64,000 bases of DNA from Streptomyces natalensis ATCC 27448 (GTDB lineage Bacteria > Actinomycetota > Actinomycetes > Streptomycetales > Streptomycetaceae), in assembly GCF_000935125.1 (NCBI RefSeq), contig NZ_JRKI01000062.1:124001-188000 (forward strand), given 5' to 3'. Made by a program: the position numbers and the translations under genes. Positions 52,866 through 60,703 of this stretch are shown piece by piece (the first letter of the stretch is position 1; each line of letters starts with the position of its first letter). The notes below the pieces were generated by a model. That model saw only the letters and a list, made by a program, of their open reading frames with translations, was not told the origin of the DNA and searched no databases.

Positions 52866-54359
52866 TCAGTCCTCGCCGGGGATTGCGGAAACGGTGACTT
52901 GCGCCTGTAGAACGTGCACCAGTCGCGTGTATTGATACACAGACACCCATACTGGGATGGGGCCAGGGGTGGAACGTGTGCGCACGGCGAAGTCGACGTG
53001 CTCGGTTCCCCCCGAGGTGCGGACATCAACCTCCTGAGAACCAGGAGCGAAGCAGAGTCCGTCACTTTCAGCGACTAGGCGGAACGTTACGATCTCGCCC
53101 GCCACGCCAGCTACGGACAGCTCCTCCGAGCCGGCCACAGTCGGCTCTCCCGGCCGGATCACCACCGTCATGACATAACGCCCGTCCGGAGCCAGCGCCG
53201 TTCCCCCTTCAGCGCCCACAGCGCCCCCCTGCTGCTGATGCCAGACGACCCGGATGAGCCCAGAGAAGGAGATGAGTTCGGGGCCGCGAAGGGATTCCTC
53301 TAGCGTGCGGGAGACAACCGCGCCCATACGTTTCGAGAGGACCTGTCCTTCCCTCGCCAGACGTTTATCCAGCAAGTCCACTAGCTCACTGTTCACGGTG
53401 ACCGACGCCGTCTCCTGCAGCCCCTCTTGTTGCAGGAGGGATTGGCCCTGCTGGTCGGTTGTCCTGGTCACCAGGTGTGACGCGCTACCGAAGATGACCG
53501 CCCACACGATGATCTGCAGCGGTGCGTCGAGGCCGCCCATCCCAGGCACGAATTCGCCAACCAATATCACCACCCCGACGACTGACGTGAGCATGCCGCA
53601 GGCCAGCTTTGTTATCAGCAAGGGCAGTGCCAGACCGAGAGGCATGACGCGAATCGACCGAGTGGCCAGCAGCAAAGCGCCACAGGAGCCCACGGCCTCG
53701 ATGACCACGACGTCAGCCGCTGTCGGCGCACGGCCGAGTGGGCAAACCCTCTGGCGCCCCGCGCCAAAGCAAAGCGGGATCACTCCGGGATCCATCGCAC
53801 CCACCACGGTGATTGCACCAACGGCCAGAAGTAGAAATAGGTCCGTTGCCAGCAGGATCGTTCGGAAACTGTGGACCCGACTGAGGCGGACCAGCTCGAC
53901 TTGAGTAGCGCCCCGGGATGCCGCCACGATGATCTTGCGATCGAGCCCCCGCCCCTCGGGACCGGCCTCGTTGTAAAGCATGCTGTCGAAGCGCCGACGC
54001 CTCGGGTCATCGGGCGGCAAGTGAGCGCTGACGCGGTCGGTGATGCCAGGCAGTGCGTCACGGATCATCTCTTCCGGTGCCAGCTGAAGCAGCGCAGTCT
54101 CGGCGGCTCCGGTGTTCGCCACGACGCGCTCTGCCGTGCGCAAGCTCCGGGCACGCATGGCGGCTGCGGCCTGCAGATGCTCAGACGCTTCCATCAGAAG
54201 CTCGCGCTCGTCAGCGGAGAGGGCGCGGTGCCTTGCGAGTGCATCAGCCATGGCCTGCAACTCGGCAAGCTGCGATGAAGCCCTGCCTAGCCATCCATGC
54301 TCGAAGGCGCTGTCCACGGTGCGGCTGGCTCGCTGATTGCCCGCAACGGGGTCGGCCAT
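52866..54359 (-). CDS. Multi-pass membrane protein of the CHAT operon
   Basis: A 497-residue protein with a helical N-terminal region (to about 165), four predicted membrane helices (about 170-192, 215-235, 240-270, 280-298), a helical coiled segment and a C-terminal ~140-residue beta-rich domain (VMTVVIRPGEPTVAGSEELSVAGV ... HVDFAVRTRSTPGPIPVWVSVYQYTR). The C-terminal part resembles the beta domains that accompany caspase-like and ternary complex systems (TCAD-like), but I cannot name it firmly. First gene of the operon, so likely a membrane anchor, sensor or pore that is cleaved or controlled by the CHAT protease. Confidence 0.7.
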   Translation of the reverse strand: MADPVAGNQRASRTVDSAFEHGWLGRASSQLAELQAMADALARHRALSADERELLMEASEHLQAAAAMRARSLRTAERVVANTGAAETALLQLAPEEMIRDALPGITDRVSAHLPPDDPRRRRFDSMLYNEAGPEGRGLDRKIIVAASRGATQVELVRLSRVHSFRTILLATDLFLLLAVGAITVVGAMDPGVIPLCFGAGRQRVCPLGRAPTAADVVVIEAVGSCGALLLATRSIRVMPLGLALPLLITKLACGMLTSVVGVVILVGEFVPGMGGLDAPLQIIVWAVIFGSASHLVTRTTDQQGQSLLQQEGLQETASVTVNSELVDLLDKRLAREGQVLSKRMGAVVSRTLEESLRGPELISFSGLIRVVWHQQQGGAVGAEGGTALAPDGRYVMTVVIRPGEPTVAGSEELSVAGVAGEIVTFRLVAESDGLCFAPGSQEVDVRTSGGTEHVDFAVRTRSTPGPIPVWVSVYQYTRLVHVLQAQVTVSAIPGED

Positions 54360-54793
54360 ACAGCCATCATCACGCTGCGGTTAATTCATGGCATCCTGCC
54401 GGATCCTCCCGGCCCCGGTGCACGTACCACCTTGCGGAACCAGCCCTCGGGTGGCCAACCACCGATGCACATGGCCAGCTATCGCTGAACGTCAGTGACT
54501 GAGCGCTTCACTTTGCGGTTCCGCCATCTGGAGCGCTCATGTTCACGGGCTTGAGCTTCAAGGTCGGCTGGCGAGGACCAGCTTCGCCGACCCCTGCACC
54601 GGTCAAGTCTGCAGGACTCCCCGCCGCAGAAACCGCAGAATACGCAGAATTCCTGAATCTGCGCTCTGACCTGCGGCAATGAAGCACGGCGGCAGTTGCC
54701 GCAAAAATCACCAGAATTTCCGCAGAAATAGATGCGGCGGCCCTTGGGTGCTCCCACGGTGCTTGCCGCAATCGTGGGAGCACCCGGCCACGA
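54360..54793. other. Gene-free stretch with CGCAGAA repeats
   Basis: 434 bp upstream of the CHAT operon. Copies of (C)CGCAGAA lie at about 54624, 54634, 54643 and 54719, with related CCGCAAAAAT and CACCAGAATTT in between, in a locally AT-rich 110-bp block (54620-54735). This looks iteron-like. No gene is supported. Confidence 0.5.
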
Positions 54794-55501
54794 TCACTCG
54801 CCCAGCACGCGAAGATGTTCGGCGAAGTCCTCAACGAGGCTCGCGAGGATGGCCTTTCCCTTGTCCGCCGTGGCATACGACGGGAAACCGATAACCCCCG
54901 ACTCGGTGTACGCCTTCATGCCCTGCGTCAGGAGAAAGCGCCGGTCGCCTCCATCGTGATCCGCGGTCTCGAAGCCGGGACGGACCAGATCAGGTTCCGC
55001 GTGCAGAAGGATCGAGGTCTCGATCTCTCCCGCATGCATGTCGCCGAACGAATCCGAGACCAGGCCGGCGCGCTCGCGGGCCCGGCTCCATTCGTACTTC
55101 TGCGGGAAGAGCGACATCCGTGCTTCGGTCAGGTTGGCTTCCTGGACGATGTTGGAGAGTACGTAGTTCCCGCCATGCGCGTTGACGAGCACGAGCTTGC
55201 GGACGCCACTGGCTTCCAGCGACGCAGCGATGTCCGTAACGAGCAGGTGCAGCGTACGGGCGCTGATGCTCACCGTTCCCGCCCACGTTCCGTGCTCGTG
55301 GCTGCACGCGATCGATATGGGCGGCAATGCGAGCACGGGGTACGCGGAAGCCAGCTCGCGGGTGATGACACAGGCAATCGCCGTGTCCGTGACGAGCGGC
55401 AGATGCGCGCCATGTTGCTCGTACGAACCGATCGGAAGAACGGCGACTCGGGGCGACTGTTCCTGAACGTCGGTGGTGGTGATCGTGGGAAGCAGGCTCA
55501 C
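54794..55501 (-). CDS. Creatininase-family amidohydrolase
   Basis: A 235-residue protein. VAVLPIGSYEQHGAHLPLVTDTAIA gives the metal ligands Glu, His and Asp of the creatininase fold, PPISIACSHEHGTWAGTVSIS and VNAHGGNYVLSNIVQE follow, and GDMHAGEIETSILLHAEP completes the site. The family includes creatininase, MftE and the FAPy deformylase ArfB, all binuclear metal hydrolases. The GTG at 55501 has AAGGAG upstream; the longer frame is shadow sequence of the preceding gene. It lies 18 bp behind a frameshifted Xre/TPR regulator. The substrate is unknown. Confidence 0.88.
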   Translation of the reverse strand: MSLLPTITTTDVQEQSPRVAVLPIGSYEQHGAHLPLVTDTAIACVITRELASAYPVLALPPISIACSHEHGTWAGTVSISARTLHLLVTDIAASLEASGVRKLVLVNAHGGNYVLSNIVQEANLTEARMSLFPQKYEWSRARERAGLVSDSFGDMHAGEIETSILLHAEPDLVRPGFETADHDGGDRRFLLTQGMKAYTESGVIGFPSYATADKGKAILASLVEDFAEHLRVLGE

Positions 55502-55518
55502 GGTTCTCCTTAGTCCGG

Positions 55519-56702
55519 TCAGGTTCCCTTCATAGTGCCCACGACGCGGTTGAACTCCGCAATCTCCACGAGCTTCCGGAAGGGTTCGAGGTGCGTTTGC
55601 AGGCGAGACAGCTCCGCCAAAATACGCGCTGAGCCGGTCGTCTGCGCGATGCTCACGGCCTGAGAGGCAGCGTTGATGGCGCCTTCCAGGTCCCCGAGCT
55701 GCGCGTATGCAGTGGCCAAACGGGCGAGGCAGAGTCCTCGATCGCGTTGCTGCTGAGCCGGCCACCGCGTCAGGCTCTCTTCTAGGTCTTCACTGCGTCC
55801 TGCGGACGGTTGAGGGCGATGGCGCAGTTGGCCGCCTCCATGTCGATGTACGAGACCGAGACGTACGTAGCCAGGCCCCCGTCCTCTTCGGGCGTCCTAT
55901 CCGCGAAAACGCGAGCCTCATCCAGTGCACGGGCACTGCCCTCCCGGTCTCCCAGCAGGGCCAGCGAATTGGCCCGGGCCCGCAGGGCAACCGCCTGCAC
56001 TTGGCTGGGGATCTTGCTTGCGTGCTTCAACGCGGCGTTGGCGAGCCCCTGCGCGTAACCGGCTTGCCCCGCCTCACTCGCGATATTGCTGCGCCGCTGG
56101 AGAACGTAGGCACTCAGCGTCGGGTCGTCGAGTTCGTACGCGTAGTCAAGGGCCCGGTTCGTCCACAGCATCGCCGACTGGGAATCCCCTGTGTCCTGGT
56201 ACAACCACCCCAGGAACTCCGAGTAGCGCGCCCCCACGCGGAGTACGTCGCCCCGGAGTGGTCCGGCTGCGTCCGAGCACAGTTGCTCAATCAGGGGCAC
56301 TTGACTCTGGACCGCCGGCGCGAGAAAGCGCGGGCCGACCAGCGGCTCCGCCTGCGCGTGCTGGACGAACACCGATTTGAGGTAGGCCAGCACCTCGGGG
56401 GTGACCGCAGGAGCCGTAATGCGTGGAGTTGGCAGCACGGGCAAGGCATCGAGCTGCGACGGGGCAGTCTCCAAGGTGAAGCCAAGCTCCAGCCTGGTCG
56501 TCTGATAGACCTCGCAGAAGATCGCCTGGTAATCATCTCCGGGCGACCGGCGGCCGTTTTCGAACATCGAGATCTGGGTTTTCAGGCTGGACCGCGATGG
56601 CAGGTCAATCCCAAGTCGTTCGGCAGCGTCCACTACCGCGTCCATCAACTCGGCCTGTGACCATCCATGGGCTTTGCGGATGGCCTGCAACTTCGTCTTC
56701 AT
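55519..56702 (-). pseudogene. Xre/TPR regulator, frameshifted
   Basis: The first frame (to 55782) encodes an Xre helix-turn-helix (LQAIRKAHGWSQAELMDAVVDAAERLG, SSLKTQISMFENGRRSPG) and TPR-like helices of the type seen in Streptomyces tetratricopeptide regulators, ending AIALNRPQDAVKT then a stop. The next frame continues the same helical repeat without a gap: EESLTRWPAQQQRDRGLCLARLATAYAQLGDLEGAINAASQAVSIA, to a stop at 55519. A single missing base near 55780 explains it. Either the gene is inactive, or the base was lost in sequencing. Confidence 0.85.
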
Positions 56703-56764
56703 CGCTCCCCCAGGGTCAGGCGATGCGGCGGACTCTCATGATGTCCCAATACCACCGTTGACGT

Positions 56765-56802
56765 GGGGAGTTAACAGTTATCACGGCAGGGGTGTTAACC
56801 CC
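56765..56802. promoter_or_regulatory. GTTAAC inverted repeat upstream of the Xre/TPR gene
   Basis: GGGGAGTTAACA and TGTTAACCCC form an inverted repeat around ttatcacggcagggg, 65-100 bp upstream of the regulator start. It is a plausible autoregulatory operator. Confidence 0.5.
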
Positions 56803-56832
56803 TGTCCACTGTCAACCAGCGCGACATGAGGC

Positions 56833-57213
56833 TTACTGGTTCTCGTCAGCGCGACCGGAGCGGCCGGCTTCCAGCCTCTCAACCCGGTCGCGGAGGTCAG
56901 AGAACTGGGAGGTGACATGCTTCAGCTGTTCCTGAAGGTCTCGCAGGCTCGCGGCAGCCTGCTGAGCCGTGGGCTCGCCCTTAACCGGGTCGATCACGTA
57001 CGTCCCGCTGCCCTGACGGCCCTCGACTAGCCCGTCTTCCGCCAGCTGCCTGTAGGCGCTCTGCACCGTCATGAGCGCCACGCCCAGCTTCTTGGCAAGG
57101 CCCTGGGCGCCGGGCAGCCGGGCGCCGGGCCCGTACGAGCCGTCGGCGATGTCGCCCCGGAACTTGGCGGCGATCTCTTTGGCTGTCGGGGGCTTCTCGG
57201 GCTTCCAATCCAT
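56833..57213 (-). CDS. GntR-family repressor of the AICE transfer genes
   Basis: A 126-residue protein. The N-terminal GntR winged helix (KEIAAKFRGDIADGSYGPGARLPGAQGLAKKLGVALMTVQSAYRQLAEDGLVEGRQGSGTYV split over residues 10-73) is followed not by a ligand domain but by a ~35-residue coiled coil (ASLRDLQEQLKHVTSQFSDLRDRVERLE) for oligomerisation. This short GntR type is the Kor/Tra repressor of Streptomyces conjugative elements (compare TraR/KorSA). Three CCTAGG operators lie in front of it, between it and the transfer operon. Confidence 0.88.
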   Translation of the reverse strand: MDWKPEKPPTAKEIAAKFRGDIADGSYGPGARLPGAQGLAKKLGVALMTVQSAYRQLAEDGLVEGRQGSGTYVIDPVKGEPTAQQAAASLRDLQEQLKHVTSQFSDLRDRVERLEAGRSGRADENQ

Positions 57214-57228
57214 GCCTAGAGCCTATCC

Positions 57229-57321
57229 AACCTAGGTCATTTCCTTCACTCCACCGAAGGGGCTTGACCTCGCGAAAGCAACCTAGGTAACTTTCTCTGC
57301 GTGAGGAGTTACCTAGGTAAC
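57229..57321. promoter_or_regulatory. Three CCTAGG operators in the divergent promoter
   Basis: AACCTAGGTCA (57229-57239), AACCTAGGTAA (57280-57290) and the perfect palindrome GTTACCTAGGTAAC (57308-57321). A TTGACC at 57264 could be a -35 element for the plus-strand operon, with the second operator over its -10. They are the likely binding sites of the adjacent GntR protein. Confidence 0.85.
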
Positions 57322-57398
57322 CCACTCGCAGTGCTCCGGCGTGCGCCGTGAAGACGGGTGCCCCTGACCAGGGGTTACCACGCTCGTCGGAAGCGACC

Positions 57399-57419
57399 GT
57401 TCCTTGAGAACTGAATAGG
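57399..57419 (+). promoter_or_regulatory. boxA-like antitermination sequence in the transfer-operon leader
   Basis: TTCCTTGAGAACTGAATAGG in the untranslated leader closely resembles the TTTGAGAACTCAATAG-type boxA region of actinobacterial rRNA operons. It lies 80 bp downstream of the last operator and 150 bp before the first gene of the operon. Confidence 0.6.
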
Positions 57420-57569
57420 TGGGCCCCGCCTCCCCGAGTCGAAAAGGCGGTCGCGCGGCTACGAGCCGCGCCTGCACCTCGCAACCCCGTGTTGCCCAGA
57501 CGCTCCGGGCCGTTCGCGGCCGGGGGCGGTGGGGAGCGCTGGGCTCCATCTCCGAATCGAGGAGCAGAC

Positions 57570-57749
57570 ATGTTCGGACGCAAGACCGACACTCAGGCGA
57601 TCGCTGAGTACCAGGCCGCGAAGCGGGCTCTGGAAGACAACCAGCGTCAGGAGAAGAAGGCCGGCATCCGCGAGGAGTCCGACACCTACCTGGAGCTGAA
57701 CGCCCGCGTGGCGGAGACCGAGAAGAACGTCCCCTGGTACCGCCGTTGA
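57570..57749 (+). CDS. Small hydrophilic AICE protein
   Basis: A 59-residue, highly charged helical protein (MFGRKTDTQAIAEYQAAKRAL, NQRQEKKAGIREESDTYLELN, ending NVPWYRR). GAGGAG precedes the ATG. It is the first gene after the operon leader. Such small proteins are common at this place in Streptomyces mobile elements, but their role is unknown. Confidence 0.75.
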   Translation: MFGRKTDTQAIAEYQAAKRALEDNQRQEKKAGIREESDTYLELNARVAETEKNVPWYRR

Positions 57750-57889
57750 CGCGTTGCCCGATCCGCCCGTCTCGTACGGGCGGTGAGGGGAGCCGCTCAG
57801 CTCGGCTCCAAGCCCACGACACGAAGCAGGGCACGCCCCCTCGCCTGGCAGCTAACGGGCGCGCCCTGTGATCCCAGAAAGGATCGAAG

Positions 57890-58072
57890 GTGAGCATATT
57901 CCGCTCCCGCAGCGATGCACAGAGCAGCGAGATTCAGGAGCTGCAAGCTCAGGCCCGCGAGGACTACCGGACCCACAACAGCCCGGAGAACCAGGCGGCA
58001 GCCCGTGAGCAAGCCGGGCACGCCCGCAGCCACGGCAACGCCGCGGCCAGCGCCTGGCGCGGACGCAAGTAG
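57890..58072 (+). CDS. Small hydrophilic AICE protein
   Basis: A 60-residue charged protein, MSIFRSRSDAQSSEIQELQAQ then HNSPENQAAAREQAGHARSHG, starting at GTG 57890 after GAAAGGATCGAAG. The first seven residues echo the preceding small protein's MFGRK start. It has no membrane segment and no recognised family. Confidence 0.7.
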   Translation: MSIFRSRSDAQSSEIQELQAQAREDYRTHNSPENQAAAREQAGHARSHGNAAASAWRGRK

Positions 58073-58190
58073 CCGAATCTCCGCCCGCGTCACCGCCTGA
58101 TCCGCGTTCCTGCCGGGGCGGTCGCCTCTCACCACAAGACCGCGACCGCCCCGGCCTCCGTCCCTTCGACACAGGAGACGACGACCCACC

Positions 58191-58505
58191 ATGCGTTCGT
58201 ACATCGACCATCATGAGATCGGCAGTCAGGCCGAGTTCGAGGAACTGGCCTTCGGTTTCACCGAGCAGCCCCTCGGTATCGACCGCGACCTGTTCCGCGG
58301 CCCGCTGGACGTCGAGAAGCCCGACGAGCACCAGGCCCGCCTGGACGCCGCCCGCGACGTGCTCGCAGACCTGCGGGAACAGGCCGAGGCGGGCGACGAG
58401 ATCGCCGCCTGGGACGCCCTCTACGCCGACGCCTTGACCGCCGTCGTGCCGCTGGCGCGGCCGGCCAAGGACAAGGGGCGCGTGAACCGGAAGGCGGCGG
58501 CCTGA
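58191..58505 (+). CDS. Hypothetical AICE protein
   Basis: A 104-residue acidic protein (MRSYIDHHEIGSQAEFEELAF, then EHQARLDAARDVLADLREQAEAGDEIAAWDALY, helical). CAGGAGACGACG precedes the ATG. It overlaps the GGDEF gene by one base (TGATG), so the two are translationally coupled. Function unknown. Confidence 0.75.
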   Translation: MRSYIDHHEIGSQAEFEELAFGFTEQPLGIDRDLFRGPLDVEKPDEHQARLDAARDVLADLREQAEAGDEIAAWDALYADALTAVVPLARPAKDKGRVNRKAAA

Positions 58506-59161
58506 TGAGTGAGCTGCTGACCTTCGCCGCTGCCTCCGGGCCCCTGGCAGGTGCCTGGGGTGCACACACCCTGTGGATGCGCCACCAACTGCGCGCCGCA
58601 CGCCAGGATCCGCTGACCGGCCTGCTGCGGCGCGACGGATTCGACCCTCGGGCCAGTCGCCTGCTGCGCCAGCGGACCACGGCGGTCGTGGTCATCGACC
58701 TGGACGGCCTGAAGACCCTCAACGACACCTTCGGCCATGCGGCCGGGGATGAGGCGATCCGCGCCACGGGCAAGTGCCTGGCGCTGTGGGCCCACGCCCG
58801 GGGGATCGCGGGACGGCTCGGTGGGGATGAGTTTGCCGCCGTGATTCACCGCCCGCCCGCCGGAGAACTGGCAGGGCGCTGGAAGGGCCTGGAACGCCAG
58901 CTGTGGATCCTGCACGCGAAGCTGTGCGAGCCGGTCACCATCGAGGGCCGTGAGGTGCCGTTGGGTGCCTCGGTCGGCGCCGTTGTCGCCCCGCGGGGGT
59001 CCGGAGACCTCTCCACCTGGAAGCGGCGGGCCGATGAGGCCATGTACGAGGCCAAGCAGTGCGGGGGCGGCTGGCGCATCGCCGACGGCTCCCAAGCTGC
59101 CCACCGCACGGTTAACGGTCGGCGCGCGGGTCGCCGCGGAACCTCTCAGGAGGTGGCCTGA
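58505..59161 (+). CDS. GGDEF-domain protein carried on the AICE
   Basis: A 218-residue protein with a short hydrophobic N-terminus and a near-complete GGDEF domain: DPLTGLLRRDGF, VVIDLDGLKTLNDTFGHAAGDEAI with the metal Asp, and an intact RLGGDEF active site, then a shortened C-terminal part (LGASVGAVV, RRADEAMYEAKQ). The nucleotide-binding residues are present, so diguanylate cyclase activity is possible. Start and stop overlap neighbours by one base each. Its presence in a transfer operon is notable; it could tie conjugation to host cyclic di-GMP signalling. Confidence 0.85.
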   Translation: MSELLTFAAASGPLAGAWGAHTLWMRHQLRAARQDPLTGLLRRDGFDPRASRLLRQRTTAVVVIDLDGLKTLNDTFGHAAGDEAIRATGKCLALWAHARGIAGRLGGDEFAAVIHRPPAGELAGRWKGLERQLWILHAKLCEPVTIEGREVPLGASVGAVVAPRGSGDLSTWKRRADEAMYEAKQCGGGWRIADGSQAAHRTVNGRRAGRRGTSQEVA

Positions 59162-60261
59162 TGACCTCTCGCAGGCCACTGACCAAGACACAGAAGGTCG
59201 TTCTGACCGCCGCGTTCGTGCCCATGCTCGCCACCGGCATCGCGGGCGGGGCGGGGACGTTCAGCAACATCAGCCGCGCCTACGGCACCGGTACGGCGCT
59301 GGGCGCAGTGGCGGCCGGCGAGGGAGCAACCGCCGTTCTGGCGCTGGTGCTGCTTGGTCTGACAATGCTGGGGCAGTCCTCGCCGCTGATCGTCCGGGCG
59401 GGCTTGTGGGCTCTTCCTGCTGCTGCCTCGGCGATGGCGGCCATGGCCGCTGATGATCCGGGCCGGACCGTGATCTACGCGGTTACCCCGATGGGCATGT
59501 GCGTCTCCGCGGAGGGCATGGCGTTCCTGGCGCGCCGCATCGTGGTGCACCAGGACGGACGCGATGCCGAAGCTGAGGTGAAGGCCGCCGCGGTGGTGCG
59601 GGCGCTGGCCTACCACCAGGCGCGCGCTGCCAACCACCCCGACGCGCGGGTCAAGAGGCGGTCGCAGCGCACGTCGTGGAAGCTGGCGCGGAAGGTCGGC
59701 CTGGGGGATGCGTCCCTGGGCGGGCAGCTGCTGGACATCCAGCGGGAGCGCGTCACCGAAGGCGCGGACGCCGCCCTGGCTGCCATGTTCACGGTCACCG
59801 CACCACCCGCCGCACGGCAGGTGTGCGGGCCGGACGAGACCGACTCGGTTGCCCTTCCGCACACCCCCGCACACCACGTCCTCCCGTCCGCCGAAGAACC
59901 CGCCGACGCCCCGCAGGGCGATGCGGATGATGAGTCGTTCGCACAGGTCACACACCGTGCGGGGGGTGTGCGGGATACCGATCCGCACACCCCCCGCGCG
60001 GATCAGTTCCAGGCGGCTGATGAGGCGCTGTTGCGGGCGCAGTACGAAGAGGCGGAGCTGGAGCGGCTGCGACAGGAAGCACGCCGTACGTACCTCGAAT
60101 CCGCACAGGCCGGCCTGGTGCTCAGTGCCCGCGCGCTGGGTGAGGCGTACGGCATGAGCGAGTCGTGGGGACGCAAGCAGATCCTCGCCGTCCGCGATGA
60201 CGAGACCTCCCGGCCGCAGTTGCGGGCTGTGGGGGACGGGGCAGATACGGCGGCTGCGTGA
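59161..60261 (+). CDS. Spd-like membrane protein (DUF2637 type)
   Basis: A 366-residue protein with four predicted membrane helices in the first 125 residues (VVLTAAFVPMLATGIAGGAG, LGAVAAGEGATAVLALVLLGLTML, LIVRAGLWALPAAASAMAAMAA, VIYAVTPMGMCVSAEGMAFL), followed by a cytoplasmic region: a basic helical segment, a low-complexity linker with His/Thr/Pro repeats (HTPAHH, DTDPHTP) and a C-terminal helix-turn-helix-like end (RALGEAYGMSESWGRKQILAVRDDE). This matches membrane proteins linked to plasmid spreading in Streptomyces elements. Coupled to the GGDEF gene. Confidence 0.78.
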   Translation: MTSRRPLTKTQKVVLTAAFVPMLATGIAGGAGTFSNISRAYGTGTALGAVAAGEGATAVLALVLLGLTMLGQSSPLIVRAGLWALPAAASAMAAMAADDPGRTVIYAVTPMGMCVSAEGMAFLARRIVVHQDGRDAEAEVKAAAVVRALAYHQARAANHPDARVKRRSQRTSWKLARKVGLGDASLGGQLLDIQRERVTEGADAALAAMFTVTAPPAARQVCGPDETDSVALPHTPAHHVLPSAEEPADAPQGDADDESFAQVTHRAGGVRDTDPHTPRADQFQAADEALLRAQYEEAELERLRQEARRTYLESAQAGLVLSARALGEAYGMSESWGRKQILAVRDDETSRPQLRAVGDGADTAAA

Positions 60262-60387
60262 TGGCCACCCTCCCCATCTACCGCTGGCCAGCGCACCCCA
60301 CAAGACCGGCAAGACAGCGGCCGGGCGCCGCCAATACCCCAGACCACGCCTGACTGATCAACAGACGATCGACCGAGGAGATGCACC

Positions 60388-60609
60388 GTGACCACCCAGA
60401 CCGCCAAGACGCAGGGCTCCCACCACTGGGTCATGACCGTGGAACTGCCGGGCCGGGCAATGCAGACGCTCTACGGAACCTGGACCCCGCCGCAGGGCAC
60501 CACCCGCCACGACGTGTTCCTGGACATCAAGGCCGAGATCGCCGCGGAGGACCCCGACATGGCGCGCGCCAACGTCGTCTTCTTCTCCCTGGAGCCCAAC
60601 CAGCTCTGA
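60388..60609 (+). CDS. Small hypothetical AICE protein
   Basis: A 73-residue protein, VTTQTAKTQGSHHWVMTVELPG then HDVFLDIKAEIAAEDPDMARANVVFFSLEPNQL, an alternating strand/helix pattern. GAGGAGATGCACC precedes the GTG. Similar short proteins sit just before traB in Streptomyces elements; the role is unknown. Confidence 0.7.
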   Translation: MTTQTAKTQGSHHWVMTVELPGRAMQTLYGTWTPPQGTTRHDVFLDIKAEIAAEDPDMARANVVFFSLEPNQL

Positions 60610-60703
60610 CCTGCCCCGTCCCCGTTCTCACGGGGCCCGGACGTCTGCCGGCCAAAGCGCCGTCCGGGCCCCTTCCACCTCCCGTTTCCGGAAGGAAGCA
60701 GCA

